NCBI GenBank assembly: GCA_905221615.1
Contig: CAJNDT010000136.1
Span: 829,001 to 893,000 of the forward strand
DNA: 64,000 nucleotides
Direction of reading: 5' to 3'
Origin: Symbiodinium sp. CCMP2592
Lineage: Eukaryota > Sar > Dinophyceae > Suessiales > Symbiodiniaceae
Shown here piece after piece: positions 12,784 to 23,789 of the stretch. Made by a program: the position numbers and the translations under genes. The notes beneath the pieces were generated by a model, which was not told where the DNA came from, made no database searches, and saw nothing but the letters and a program-made list of their open reading frames with translations. Positions within the stretch are counted from its first letter, which is position 1, and each line of letters opens with the position of its first letter.

Positions 12784-12832
12784 CTATATATATATATATA
12801 TATATATATATGGTCACCCCCCCCCCCCCCCG
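12784..12832. repeat. TA microsatellite followed by poly-C
   Basis: A (TA)n run is followed by GGTCAC and a run of about 15 C. The same order (TA run, GGTCAC or its complement, poly-C or poly-G, then a CAGACCAT palindrome) recurs at 15150-15222 and 52010-52315, so this is part of a repeated composite. Confidence 0.7.
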
Positions 12833-12947
12833 CATGACAGACCATCCCCTTCAAAACATCGCTCCCACCGGCGTGTTCGTGCTTTTTCCGGGGTATCGAG
12901 TTTGAGCCCTCCGAACGTATCTGTGGAACCACCAAAAGACTGAGACC

Positions 12948-13430
12948 CGTTGACAGACCATGCCCTTTCAACTCAGTCGTAGCGCATGGTCTGTGATCGG
13001 GGGGAGGTGGCACTCAGCTTTCAAAAACTCAATTCCAAAATTTCCAAAATTCTCTCCCCTAACTTTCCGGATTTCCAAAATTTCCAAAATTTCCATAAAT
13101 TCCAAAAATTCCAAAATTTCCAAAAAGTACGCACTTCTGTTTTGGAAAAATACTGTCGGCTAGGTCGGGCCGTTTTGGAAATTTTGGAAATTTTGTAAAT
13201 TTCGGAAATTTTAGAAATTTTGGAATTTTTGGAATTTTTGGAAATTTTGTGGAAATTTTGTGTAAATTTTTGAAATTTTGGAAATTTCGGAAATTTCGGA
13301 GATTTCGGAGATTTTGGAAATTTTGGATGGAAATTTTGAAACTTCTGGAATTGATGTTCAATGGGCTGATTGTGACCCATCGGATGACAGACCATGCACT
13401 ACGACTCACTTGCAAAGCCAAGGTCTGTTT
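12948..13430. mobile_element. Fold-back composite with nested inverted repeats
   Basis: The outer ends are oppositely oriented copies of a small palindromic element: left at 12948-13006 (GACAGACCATGCCC...GCATGGTCTGTGATC), right at 13381-13430 (GACAGACCATGCACTACGAC). Inside, 13021-13125 is a TTTCCAAAA-rich strand and 13172-13355 its complement TTTTGGAAA. The whole could fold into a long imperfect hairpin with a loop near 13130-13170. It is non-coding: the FQKFQKF-like ORFs simply translate the repeat. Confidence 0.6.
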
Positions 13431-13439
13431 AGACGATTG

Positions 13440-14960
13440 TCAGTGTTTATCTATTTTTCTAAATTGGTACTCCTACGAATACTATTACCAATACTCATTC
13501 TGACATTGATCATTTGCTGACTGCCCAAGCTAATACCAGCATTAACACTAATATTTACACTTTTTTAAGCCAATACGAATAGGCACCATACAAATAACAA
13601 ATACTAATCATGATTAATACTGACGTTCATACTCCTACGCATATCAATAATTATGCCCATATTGGTAGTAGTGTATTTTAATTCCAATACTAATACACAC
13701 CTGCATGTACCAATGTACATAAATATACATACCACTATATTAAAGTACAAATACATTAGCTCATGCATGTATTTATCTGTTAGTATTTTCATGTAATCAG
13801 GAGTAATACTAATATAAGACAAACGTTCATGCGAATACATAACCTCATTTTTATATTAGCACTCGCACTAGCACTGTTACTAATACCAATCACACTGTTT
13901 ATACCAACAGCAAGATTTACATAAGTATTGATACTCCTACGGATACTACTGCGTATACTCTTATGCTGTTAACAGTAATGCTGTCACCAATACTAATACT
14001 GACATTGATAACTTGCTGAATATTCAAGATAATGCCAGTATTAATACCATTATTAACACTTATACTAAGGCTAATGCGGCTATGAGTAATCCTAATACGA
14101 ATATCAACATTAATACTCCTACGAATACCAATAGTCATATTCATATTGATGTGAAGACTAATACCATTACAAAAGACACGTGCATATGCTAATGCACACC
14201 AGAACACATACCATTAACTTAATATGTATCAATGCATTCATCTACTGATGTTTTAGGACAAGCATATACCCATATACCAATGTAACAATACACTACTTGT
14301 TAATGTGTGAATATACTATACTAGTATGCTATTATACTAGTATGCTACTATACTAGTATGCGACTACTGTAATATGCAAGTATACCGACGTGGCAGGTTA
14401 GTGTACTAATATGACAACATACTGATACACTTATAAACCTTTAGACAATACACGTATATTGCATATACTAGTATACTAATACACTAATGTACGAATATAC
14501 TGGTATGTTAATATACTAATATATTAATACAGCAATATACTAGTTTACTCATGCATCAGTTGTACTAAAGTATTAAATCTACGAATATGCAAGTATGCAA
14601 ATATGTTGCCTCTCGAACACATCAATGTGTTGATATACTAACGTGCTGACATACGAAACTATCAGAATAGTAACATATCGAAACTAACTCTAATTTTGAT
14701 ACCAATACTAGCACCTCTGCCATTATTAACTGATATTAAACCCAGCATGAAGACTGATACTAATACTAGCAGTGGTACTATTACTGGCATTGACACTGGC
14801 ACTAACACTAAGACTAAAACGAAGATGAGCACTAACATTAATGTGTACTTACTACTGTCGATATATACATATATATATATATACATACATACTTACAGTA
14901 AACACTAATACTATTGCTGATACTAATACTAATACCAATATTAGTACTCATACTCATCCT
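13440..14960. repeat. AT-rich degenerate TACTAATAC field
   Basis: About 1.5 kb dominated by words such as ATACTAAT, AATACTAGT and ACTCCTACGAATACTAT without a fixed period, and with a short TA run near 14868. ORFs on both strands give Ile/Asn/Ser-rich low-complexity peptides. It looks like a decayed hexanucleotide or trinucleotide microsatellite. Confidence 0.6.
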
Positions 14961-15149
14961 ATATCAATGCTACCACAAAACTCATAACTCACGTGTCGCG
15001 CATCTGGTCCATGCGTCCTCAGTACATGGCATGTTAAAAGTATACTTGGTATATGTACTGTAAAGGATTTGCTTTACAGATTGTCGTCATGTGTGGTGTG
15101 TTTAGATGCAATATCTCAGCCTAGTCACCGAACGAGAGTACACTATCAC

Positions 15150-15185
15150 AAGGGCATGGTCTGTCAACGGGGGGGGGGGGGTGAG

Positions 15186-15220
<35 letters not shown>

Positions 15221-15222
15221 TT
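15150..15222. repeat. CATGGTCTGTCAAC element end with poly-G and TA run
   Basis: GGGCATGGTCTGTCAACGG is followed by about 12 G, then GTGAGCT and a (TA)n run of about 30 bp. It is half of the palindromic element seen whole at 52150-52200, in the same orientation as that copy. Confidence 0.6.
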
Positions 15223-15248
15223 GTGTAAACTCGTGTAATCTACCCCAG

Positions 15249-15344
15249 CAGGCGCAGCTGGCGGCTCTCCGCCGTGAGAACGCTGCGCTGCGCGCGGTGC
15301 TCCGCTGCCTGGCAGCGGGCGAGGCGAAGGCGTTGAGGGCTTTG
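15249..15344 (+). other. Isolated coding-like segment, coiled-coil character
   Basis: A sharply GC-rich stretch of about 95 bp preceded by CCCCAG, a plausible splice acceptor. In one frame it reads as a Leu/Ala/Arg/Glu-rich amphipathic helix (QLAALRRENAALRAVLR...) with heptad-like leucines, as in a coiled coil or leucine zipper. It runs directly into the hairpin element at 15345, which supplies a stop. It could be a captured or broken exon. No partner exon is recognisable nearby. The open frame continues upstream only through low-complexity sequence. Confidence 0.3.
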
Positions 15345-15435
15345 CTTACCTTTGCTTAGTAGGGAACGGAGGAATGGGGTACAATTATAACTACTATCAC
15401 TATCATTCTTCCATTCCCTACTAACCAAAGGTAAG
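15345..15435. mobile_element. Hairpin MITE, family T copy 1
   Basis: A 91-bp element with long arms: left CTTACCTTTGCTTAGTAGGG, right CCCTACTAACCAAAGGTAAG. It is flanked on both sides by TTTG (15341-15344 and 15436-15439), a likely 4-bp target duplication. The copy at 17111-17201 is the same length in the opposite orientation, with four differences by eye. Each end reads outward as AAAGGTAAG, a strong splice-donor-like word. Confidence 0.8.
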
Positions 15436-17110
15436 TTTGAGAGTTTAGGGTGCAGGCAGGTTTAGTTTTCGGTGTTCGTGGTTCTCTCTTCCGATTTCGG
15501 GGGGATGTTCAAGAGGTCTAAACAATGGAGTTGAAGGCTTTCCAGTTTCGCGGCTTCTTGTGGAGAAGCCCCATCAAGCCCCGACGGCAACTTTCGAAAC
15601 GCTAAAGTCGCCACAGCATTGAACATCAAATGGTATAGAACCGCAGATAAGCCCTGCAGCCTTGCCCGAACTGGTCAGCATTGCACTCTCATTCCACTAT
15701 CATTCAGGCCCTATAATACAACCCTTGACCCTCTTATAAATCCCTTGACGGCGCCCATTAAAGGAACACTATTCTAAGCATTAAGGCCCCCTAAATATGA
15801 CTGTAAGATAGGGACCTTAAGAAATGGAACAAAGTGTTTGGGACATTTTTGTATACTCATATCAGGGGCTATGACGGAAAACTATTCGTAAATGACCGTG
15901 CCGAGACTTCTATTCGTTCCAGGTGTCTACCTGTGATCGCCGGAAGCCGCGAGCTGAGACCTTGCTTCGAGAAAGCCCCGCATGCCGAGATCGGTTTAGG
16001 GTGTAGAGATCCCCTTCCGGAGTCTGAAGGATGTAGGGTTGATTGGGGTTCATTGGGGTTGGCGGGTTAGGGAGGGCTCATAGGCCTTATATTATAGGGG
16101 ACTCTGACACCACTTCAGGTTTTCAGGTTTAGGTTAGAGTTTACAGGGCTTAGTTGGCTTTACTAGGCTTGGGGTTCATAGGGCTTGCAGGAATTACAGG
16201 ATTTTGGGTGCTCGAACACCATGTTTTCCGAGGGGTTTTGGGGGAATAGTTAGTAAACACATCGCCGTATAGTCCGAATGCAAGACGCTTTTCAAGCTAA
16301 GTTTCTACATGGCACATTCCGAGCCCCTAAGATGTTCAGAAGGCTCAGTCATGTGTAATTTCCCTCTGCTTGTTTGCGATTCATGGCCAAGTCAAAAAAA
16401 GAGTCGTCTCGTGGTGTTCAAGATCAAGATGTGGCGGGAAGTTTCTGTGCCAGCATATAGACAACCCTGAGCCCTCCGAAGCCACCCATAATCATTACAC
16501 CACGTGGCCCCAACGTGTCCCAGATGCTCCGTCCCTAAACCCTAAGCCCGCAAAGTGCAGAGAGACAGCCCAGGCAGCGTCAGGTCATCATGCGCACAGC
16601 TTCCTTGGTTCCAGAGGAGGCCAAAGTTGGACCAAAGGGAGGGTTCAGGGGATCTGGCCCTTTTGGGAGTTTAGGGCTGACAGGGGCCTACCATTTGCAT
16701 TCAAAGTCCGGGGAATATAGAGTTTAAGGTTTAGGGTTGGGCATTAGGAGAAGCGTTGTCTTTTGCTTCTTTCTGTCGTGATAAAGCTTGTCGAACGAGT
16801 TTCAAAGGACGATTTAGTAGGGTGGTGTTATCAGGATCGCTGTGCTGACCAAGCCAGTAGCCCTAGCACTCGAACACCTACGTAATCAAACTGGAGAACA
16901 GGACCAGGTTTAGGGTTTCAGAGCTTTGAATGATCTTGGGATGCAGTAAGCAGTATCGGTAGCGCGTTTCTATCCGAGTTTGCTACGTTCCTTGGTCCCT
17001 TTGTCCTGCTTTGCACAGTGCTGAACAGCAAGGGGCACGATTGGCAGTGTTCGGGCGAACCCGCAGTCAGTGCTTTAGACTACAAGGGGCTCAGCATTCG
17101 TATCCTTATG
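15436..17110. other. Gene-free region
   Basis: Loose telomere-like words occur at 16010-16170 and 16720-16740. A decayed family B-like right arm (CTATTCTAAGCATTAAGGCCC) lies near 15770-15795. No supported gene. Confidence 0.4.
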
Positions 17111-17201
17111 CTTACCTTTGGTTAGTAGGGAATGGAAGAATGGTAGTGATAGTAGTTGTAATTGTACCCCATTCCTCCATTCCCTACTAACCAAAGGTAA
17201 G
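17111..17201. mobile_element. Hairpin MITE, family T copy 2 (inverted)
   Basis: 91 bp, with ends CTTACCTTTGGTTAGTAGGG and CCCTACTAACCAAAGGTAAG. Its reverse complement matches copy 1 (15345-15435) with four substitutions by eye. The flanks are TATG and TATA, an imperfect duplication. High identity suggests recent mobility. Confidence 0.8.
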
Positions 17202-17287
17202 TATAGGGCTCGGAGATTAAATCGTGGGATGCTTCGGGTTTAGTTTAGGGTTAGGGTTCGGGGACCCGAGCCAGCCGATCTCCCCAG

Positions 17288-17446
17288 AGACTCCAATATC
17301 CTTCAATTAAGGGATATACCCTTGGATTATAGTAGGATCCCCAATGATTCAAGGAATATTCCTTAATTAATGGATATTCCTTCAACCATATTAGGGATCC
17401 TACTATGATTGAAGGTATATTCCTTAACTGAGGGGTATTGGAGTCT
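17288..17446. mobile_element. Large nested hairpin, family H
   Basis: Outer arms AGACTCCAATATCC and GGGTATTGGAGTCT, with inner complementary stretches: AGTAGGATCCCCAATGATT against AGGGATCCTACTATGATTG, and TTCCTTAATTAATGGATATTCC in the middle. At 159 bp it is longer than most others and has internal symmetry, as if one hairpin had inserted in another. Confidence 0.65.
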
Positions 17447-18240
17447 TTGCATCCTTCTTCCAGGTCTGGGCCTTTGCCTTTGATTCACCGGAGGTGGGCA
17501 GGAATGGTTTATTTTCCAAAGATTCTCCGAAGGGTTCGTCTTCTAAAGGTTTCATAAGGGTCTAAGCTGAGGGGTTCAGGAGTTACGAGCCTTATGGCTA
17601 AGCCCAAAACCCCAAACCCTATCCCCCAAACCCCAGAAGCCCTAACCCCTAAGTCCCAGCTCTGATCCCCCAAGGGCCTAAAGGGGTTTAGGGTGGGTCC
17701 AAGGCTTGGGAGGAGCCCTCTAACTACATAAGGCTTCGGGCTGAGGGGGTTTAGGGTCGTTAGGGCTTACAGGTTTAGGGCTGCGTTTGGCATTTACGAT
17801 TTTTGAACCTCTGGTGCTCAGCTTTGGGATTCGAGTTTGGGATGGCATTTTTTCTGCAATATTCCGATAAGGCCGGCCAGTGCAACTTCACACAAGAACT
17901 GCCCTCGTCGGAACTCCTTAAGACCGAAAACCACAAAGCCCTAAGACCCTGAAGCCCTACACCCTTGAACACCGTCAGCCTGTTAGCATAAGCCCTGAAA
18001 GGGTTTCCGCGTCCATTCAGCAGTTCTTCCTTTCTTGTGAGTTTCGGCGAATGTTCCTTCAGTTGTATATTTGGATTGGGGTGTTCTTAAGCGACCTGGG
18101 GCTCCCCGTTAGCATTTGGGATGATATAGTAGAGTCATGGTGATTTGAGGCTCCAACTTGCCAGGGCCCTACCAAAACCCCGGGTTCGCGTGATCAGGGT
18201 TTTGGGTTGTTTTAGCTGTAGGGCTCAAGGCTTAGCGAGG
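17447..18240. other. Gene-free region
   Basis: CCCTAAA/TTTAGGG-like words occur at 17600-17770 on both strands. No supported gene. Confidence 0.4.
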
Positions 18241-19944
18241 GTCCTCAGCTGCACGGTTTCGGCCCAGCAAAGCCAGCCAGAACTTCGATGAAGGATTGAG
18301 TGATGATTTTTTTCGTGGAAGGCTGCGCCTGCACTTTGACGCAGGCTGTGGATCGGCATGGAAGGACAAGTGTACAGTGAATTCCGACGCATTTCGGTTT
18401 GTGATCGAAATCGCAATCCGCAACAGTGGAGAAGGATTGACCAGCATCGGGAACCTCGCTATCAGCTTTTTCTCGGACATGGTGATCCATGCGATTCATG
18501 ACGCAATAATTAATGGCCGTCATGGGCAAAGATTGAAAGGCGGGGCTGAGATGCTTGTGGTGTCGCAGCAATTTTAGTGCAGCATGCTTTCGAACTCGGA
18601 AGCCATCGACAATCTCAAATTTGCGCCTGCGCCCACACCATCCACCACAACCAGCCAAGTCCTCAGACTTGTGCCTCGGATGTGCATCACCACTGAGGCC
18701 TTGTCCGTCTACACTCATCCTCCATCCGAAAACAGCGTGGTGAACTCAGCGCGCCGCGACTGGCTTTGCCGTTGCAGCTGCGCTGACCGGGGGGGCCAAA
18801 GGGGGGTCTCAGTTTTTCTAAAGCCAAAAGCTGCCAAGGCTGGTATCCATGTGGTTCCCTGCTTCCTTGAAGCCTTGGGCTCGGAGTGATGATTTTTTTG
18901 TGGAAGGCTGCGCCTGCATTTTGACACAGGCTCTGGATCGGCAACATCCCTCATCCCTGAGAATGCAACCTGGGATCGGCAACACTGCGGAGATGATCTC
19001 CTCTCTAAAGCGGTCAAGGCTGGTGGGGCTGCGGCTGGGCCCCGGCGATGTGGTTCAACCGCCGCGGTCCTCGGAGCCTTGTCGGAAATGTGTTGGGAGC
19101 TGCGTATGTGTATCGGCTTAGCAGTTAGGCGGTGCGGCTCGCACCTTAGCAACAATTCAAAGGGAGCACATCCGAAAATTCTACATTCGATACGGCTCTC
19201 GCACGAGCCGGGGGAGAGAGAGGGAGTGTGAGTGAGAGTGAGAGACATGAGAGTGAGCGTGTGAGTGAGCGTGTGGGTGAGGTGTGAGGGGCTTGAGGCT
19301 TGGGTCGAGGGCGAGCGTGTGAATGAGCTGTTATGGCTTGGGGCATCTAGGGCTTGCCGATCATATGCTGCGGCTTGTGCGCTTCCTGGTGCTTCCACTG
19401 AGTCGCAGACAGGAGCCTCAGGCTGTGGTGCACAGGAGCCGAAAATCAGCCTCCCATCAAAGGCAAGACAAGCAGCATTGCCTGCCTACTTCCCTTTTCC
19501 CGCTCTGCCTCTTCTCCGCCACCTGTGTTTTTCTAGCCCGGTACTCCGGTAGCGATGTGGCGCACGCATGTTCGAAAAGATCCAAGCGCGACAAAGTGTG
19601 CCCGGCGTGTTGGTGCAGCCGTCATCCGCCGCCGTCAAAAGTCCGACGCGTCGCTCTGGGGCCCTGCAGCGACCCCAACCTCACGCGGCTCGCGGGCTTC
19701 CTGCATTCACTGCTCCGTTCCAACCCGTGCGGGGCACTCGCTTCCCGCTGATGGCACTTCTTTCTTTGCCGACCCTTGGATAAGTAGGGCTGGCCGGGTT
19801 TTTGTAGGGCTTAGGTGTTCCAGGGACCACTTCCAACTTTGCGAACGGCCTCAGCGCTCCGTAATTAGCACCCCAACTGAAGTCTCGGAGCTCTGTCAAA
19901 ACATGAGTCGCCCATTGCATCCTGGGCCACAGCCCTAGACGCCC
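18241..19944. other. GC-rich patch with a duplicated 60-bp segment
   Basis: This patch lacks telomere-like words and is GC-richer than its neighbours. A segment starting GAGTGATGATTTTTTTCGTG is at 18298-18358 and again, slightly diverged, at 18884-18943; GGATCGGCAACA recurs at about 18972. A GAGTGTGAGTGAGAG-type repeat lies at 19205-19290. Overlapping ORFs of 90-227 codons occur on both strands, but none has a recognisable family or clear codon advantage. It may be a remnant of a gene or transposon. Confidence 0.4.
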
Positions 19945-20356
19945 AAAATCCTCCTTAAATCTTACACCCCAAAAAGCCCTATCAACCCTAAATCCTCACT
20001 AAATCTTACACCCTAAGGCCCCATAAGATCCTGCGTAAATCGAACACCCCAGAAAACACGAAACGCCTTAAATCGTCCTTAAATCTTACGCCCCAGAAAG
20101 CCCTATAAGCCTTAACTCCTCCTTAAATTTTGCACCCAAAAAGCCTCACAAACCCTAAATCTTGCTTAAATCATACACCCAAGAAAGCCTTATCAACCCT
20201 AAATCTTCCCTACGCCCCAAAAACCTTATAAACCTTAAATCCTCCCTAAATTTTACACCCCAAAACAGTTTCATAAATCCTAAATCTTCCTTGAATCTGG
20301 CACCCCAAAGGCCTCATCAACCTTACATCCTCCTTAAATCTTACACCCTAAATCCT
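19945..20356. repeat. Minisatellite, unit about 44 bp
   Basis: About nine degenerate head-to-tail copies of a unit containing CCTCCTTAAATCTTACACCC followed by CAAAAAGCCCTATAAACCCTAA. Units vary in length. Each carries a CCCTAAAT word, linking it to the telomere-like background. Confidence 0.75.
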
Positions 20357-21564
20357 AAGCCAGAAGCTCTCAAAGCGAAGGCTTCACCTGGACCTCGCAA
20401 CCGGAGGATGTCGTATGGCGCGGAGGCAACATGGAAGAAGCCATAGAACCCCTTGCGTGACGGAGGGATCCTATCAACACCGTACAGGCTCAGGTATTAA
20501 GGATGTTCGATTCAATGTTATAAGGTTCTGCGCTAAGCCTAGCCCTAGAAGCCTAATTCCTTATTGTGACTATGAGTTGCCGATGCGGTGGTTATGTAAG
20601 GACGGCTATCTACTTTAACGACAAGCTTAGCTAGGCTTTTGGGGCAGCATTGTTCCTTGTTGTCGAAGTGAAGGCCTCGATCCTGAAAACTTCAAGCTTA
20701 TGAAGAAAATGGTTTCAAATTCGCTAAAATCTGTCAGCAGGCTGGTAACATTAGTATTGAACCTGCCTCTCCCAACCTCGTTGCTTCTGTTCATGTCAAG
20801 AAGAAGACTCCCATGCAAGGAGCCGGTGGCTTAGTCCTTCATTGCGGTTTTGGCTTTAGTTATGGCTGCAAGGTTGAGGGCTTATCGGTTTTAGGGGGAC
20901 TGAAGCTTCCGCAACGCTACGATCCTTAACGTAGGAGGGACCTGTTTTTGTAAGGACCTCCTGCCATTTTGTAGGCCTCAGTCCATTGCGGCATTCCGCA
21001 TTTCTCGTGTTGAGTACTTTGGTGTCGAGCTTCCCGTGTTGAATTTGACAAGAATAGTGGGATAAAGGCTTCCCTCCTTCTTGAAGGCTTACTGAAGAAC
21101 ATCGGTTTGGGCTACTTCCAAACCCTCCAAACTAGCCCTTATGATAGCTGCCTGCAGTGCAGGCTGACCCACAAGAACAAAACACAAGTGACACCTCGCC
21201 CGGACCTTCTGAACCCAAATCCTTATAGACCCCGAAACCCTAAACCTAAGACACAAGTCCGACGCAGGTGCTGAAGCATCGGCAGGACGAGCTGTGTGCT
21301 TCTGCGCAGACCACGCTGGAGGCGGTTTTCTCTTATGCGGTTTCTGCAAGGGTTCCTTCATGGGTTCTAGAAGGGAGGGTTTGGGGCCTTGAGGGTTTCA
21401 GAAGCTTTGGGCTTGTTCTTAAAGGTTCTTAGAGGTCCTGGCAAGCCAAAATCCTGAAAGTTTGAAGCTCGAAAGCCCTTAAGTCTCTGAAGCTCGAAAC
21501 CCTTCCGTCCTCGGAGTCCATGCAGACCCTGCGAAGCGACGTTGTAGATGGATCGCCAAGATGA
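20357..21564. other. Gene-free region
   Basis: Nothing recognisable. Short antisense-overlapping ORFs only. Confidence 0.4.
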
Positions 21565-21697
21565 AAATGTTAGGGACCCAAAAAAGCACATAAGCATAAA
21601 CATTTTATAGGGATATCCCTACCTTATTGGGGTTCTGTATAAGGGGGTTTATATGGGATATCCCTATCCTAATTTTGCTTGGGGCCCTAAAATGAAC
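21565..21697. mobile_element. Hairpin element, family M
   Basis: The left end ATGTTAGGGACCCAAAAAAG pairs loosely with the right end TTTTGCTTGGGGCCCTAAAA. Inside, ATAGGGATATCCCTA and TGGGATATCCCTATC occur as two small palindromes. Imperfect arms, probably old. Confidence 0.5.
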
Positions 21698-21799
21698 CTA
21701 TACAGCACTAGGCTGTAATCCTAGCAAGCCCCAAGCCCGATCCTCCCGGAATTAGACCTCTATGCAGCCAGTCTGGTTTTGAGAAATCGGGGCCTCCAC

Positions 21800-23300
21800 G
21801 AAGAATCGGATCCAGATCCTTGTCCCTCGAAGCCAAGAACGCCCAGAGCCGAGTCCTTGCAATTCAAATCCTGAATGTACGGACCCCCTTTATGGCAACC
21901 CTTGGAAAGCCTTTATATAGACCGAGCGCCTCAACCCCAAACATTACCAGAACTTCCGAAGGAACCCTCAGGCGCAAGTCTCCAGAAACAAGCCTTGAAG
22001 CCTCAAAGGAATAAAGCCTGTGGAAAGCTCATACTCCCCCATGAGCCTTGTAAATAACTATGAAGCTCTTGCTTTGAACCCTAAACTCTCAAAAAGGTTC
22101 TACATGAAGCCTTACGACAAACCCCAAACTCTCAAGCAGGAAACGTCGAAGAACTCGTCAATACAAGGCCTCAGGATTCCTTTACAGAGCCATATAAGAA
22201 ACCCTAAAAAAAAGAGCCCTGAAGTCGAATCCTTCAACGAAACACCCCGACATCCCAAAACCTCAACCCTAAATCCGATAACCCTCAACCCGGAGCTTAC
22301 AACAAAGGCCCCCAACCCCAAACCCCATACCCAAGCCTTAAACCACCTAAAGGAACCCCTTCAAAGGAAGCTTATATCCGATTCAACCCTAAACCCAAAC
22401 CCTAAACCGTAAAACCCCGAGAACCTCTAAAACACCCTAAGCCCTGATGGCCGACTGCCTCCTAAACCACCCCGAATCCTTCAACTCTAAACCCTAAACC
22501 CAAACCCTAAACCCTTAGCCCGATACCTTTTAAGAAACATAAGCCCCCGCGTGGCCGAATCCTTCACCCCAAAGCCTAACTCTATTATAGAACCCTATAC
22601 TGCCCTTAAAGGGAACCCCATTATAGAACCCTACAGTACCTCTTAAAGGAAGCTTATAGTCGACTTCTTCAACCTTAAACCCTAAACCCTAGCCCTAAAC
22701 CCAAAACGACCAAGAACCTTCAACATACTCTTAAAAAACCCATAGCCGAGTCCTTCACCCCAAAGCCTAAACCACTTCGACTCCCTATTACAGTGCCCTA
22801 GTCTACTACCCTTGAAGCCCTATAGTACCTCTTGAAGGGAGCTTATAGTCGACTCCTTCAATCCTAAACCCAAACCCCAACCCAAACCCTAAACCCCAGA
22901 CCCTAAACCTCCAAAAAGCCCTAAACCCCTAATGTTGACCTCATCTTTATAACCCCCCTCTCAACAACGAAACCCGACCCCTGGAACTGGAACTCAATTA
23001 CAAACCCCGCCTCAATTACGAAACCCCTAGCCGGGAACCGAAAAACAAATTGCTACTTCTTGTGCCTTTAGATGCCAGGAAAAGGACAGCAAGCTTTAGA
23101 AACCAAGCGACGACGGACCCCCCTCAATAGTCAATCCCCCCTACCCGGGGCCAGCAATCAATCGAGAGGGGGGGGGGGGGTAATTAACAGGAAGTCAACA
23201 TTATAGTCGACTCCTTCACCCCAAAGCCTAAACCAAAACGAATCCTTTAACCCTAAACCTTTCAAGAATCATAAGCCCCCATAGTCGGCTGCCTCAGGGC
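21800..23300. repeat. C-strand telomere-like field with dispersed repeat
   Basis: Dense CCCTAAA/CCCAAAC words, almost all on one strand. A repeated module contains GCTTATAGTCGACTCCTTCA followed by ACCCTAAACCC: near 22370, 22650, 22838 and 23205. The related CCTTCACCCCAAAGCCTAA appears near 22560, 22755 and 23215. A G12 run lies at 23167-23178. ORFs here are Pro/Lys/Asn-rich translations of the repeat. Confidence 0.55.
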
Positions 23301-23582
23301 CTCTTCTGGGATTGGCCGCTCTCCCGCTCTGAGCGGAAGCAGCGCCTTCTGCTAGCGGAGAGCCGACTCCAGGCGAGGAATTTTCGGGGTTTCTAAGGGT
23401 TCCTTGAAGGGTTTAGGGTTTAGAGTTCTACAACGGTTCTATAAGGATTCCTTCAAGGGTTCCTTTCAGGGTAGGGTTCCTTCAAGGGGTTTTTGGTAGT
23501 ATTCCAAGGGCTTCTTGAAGGGTTTGTTGATCTGGGAGGTCGCCCCGATTCGGATTCGTCTCCTCATGATCTTAGCTGCCAC
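23301..23582. repeat. GGGTTCCTTCAAGGG boxes
   Basis: Several direct copies of GGTTCCTTGAAGGG or GGTTCCTTCAAGGG between 23395 and 23530, each a small imperfect palindrome. Otherwise nothing. Confidence 0.4.
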
Positions 23583-23789
23583 ATGGATCCCAACACTTCG
23601 GCATCACCGAAGCTCAAGGGATCCCATGGGCTCACACTCACAGACATTTTCGCACTCAAACACAAGCTCCACATGTGTTCTTACTGTAAAGCAAATGCAC
23701 TCTATGCTACCTGCTTTGCATGGCACTGCTCAAATTGCAACTCCCTGGTGCTTGTGGCTTCTGCCGATCATAGCAAACGCCATTCATGA
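23583..23789 (+). other. Possible exon with Cys4 zinc-ribbon-like motif
   Basis: A short ATG-initiated frame of 68 codons with CSYCKANALYATCFAWHCSNC-like spacing (two CxxC pairs about 15 residues apart), followed by a His-containing tail. The Cys pairs could bind zinc. There is no recognised family, no promoter or splice evidence, and the upstream DNA is repeat. It may be chance or a relic. Confidence 0.2.

Noticed and set aside
13021..13503. FQKFQKF / KFWKFRKF-like ORFs resembling FG-type repeats
   Set aside because: They come from the TTTCCAAAA/TTTTGGAAA hairpin read in several frames on both strands. No supporting signals.
19146..19398. Ser/Thr/Leu-rich minus-strand ORFs
   Set aside because: They translate a GAGTGTGAGTGAG simple repeat.
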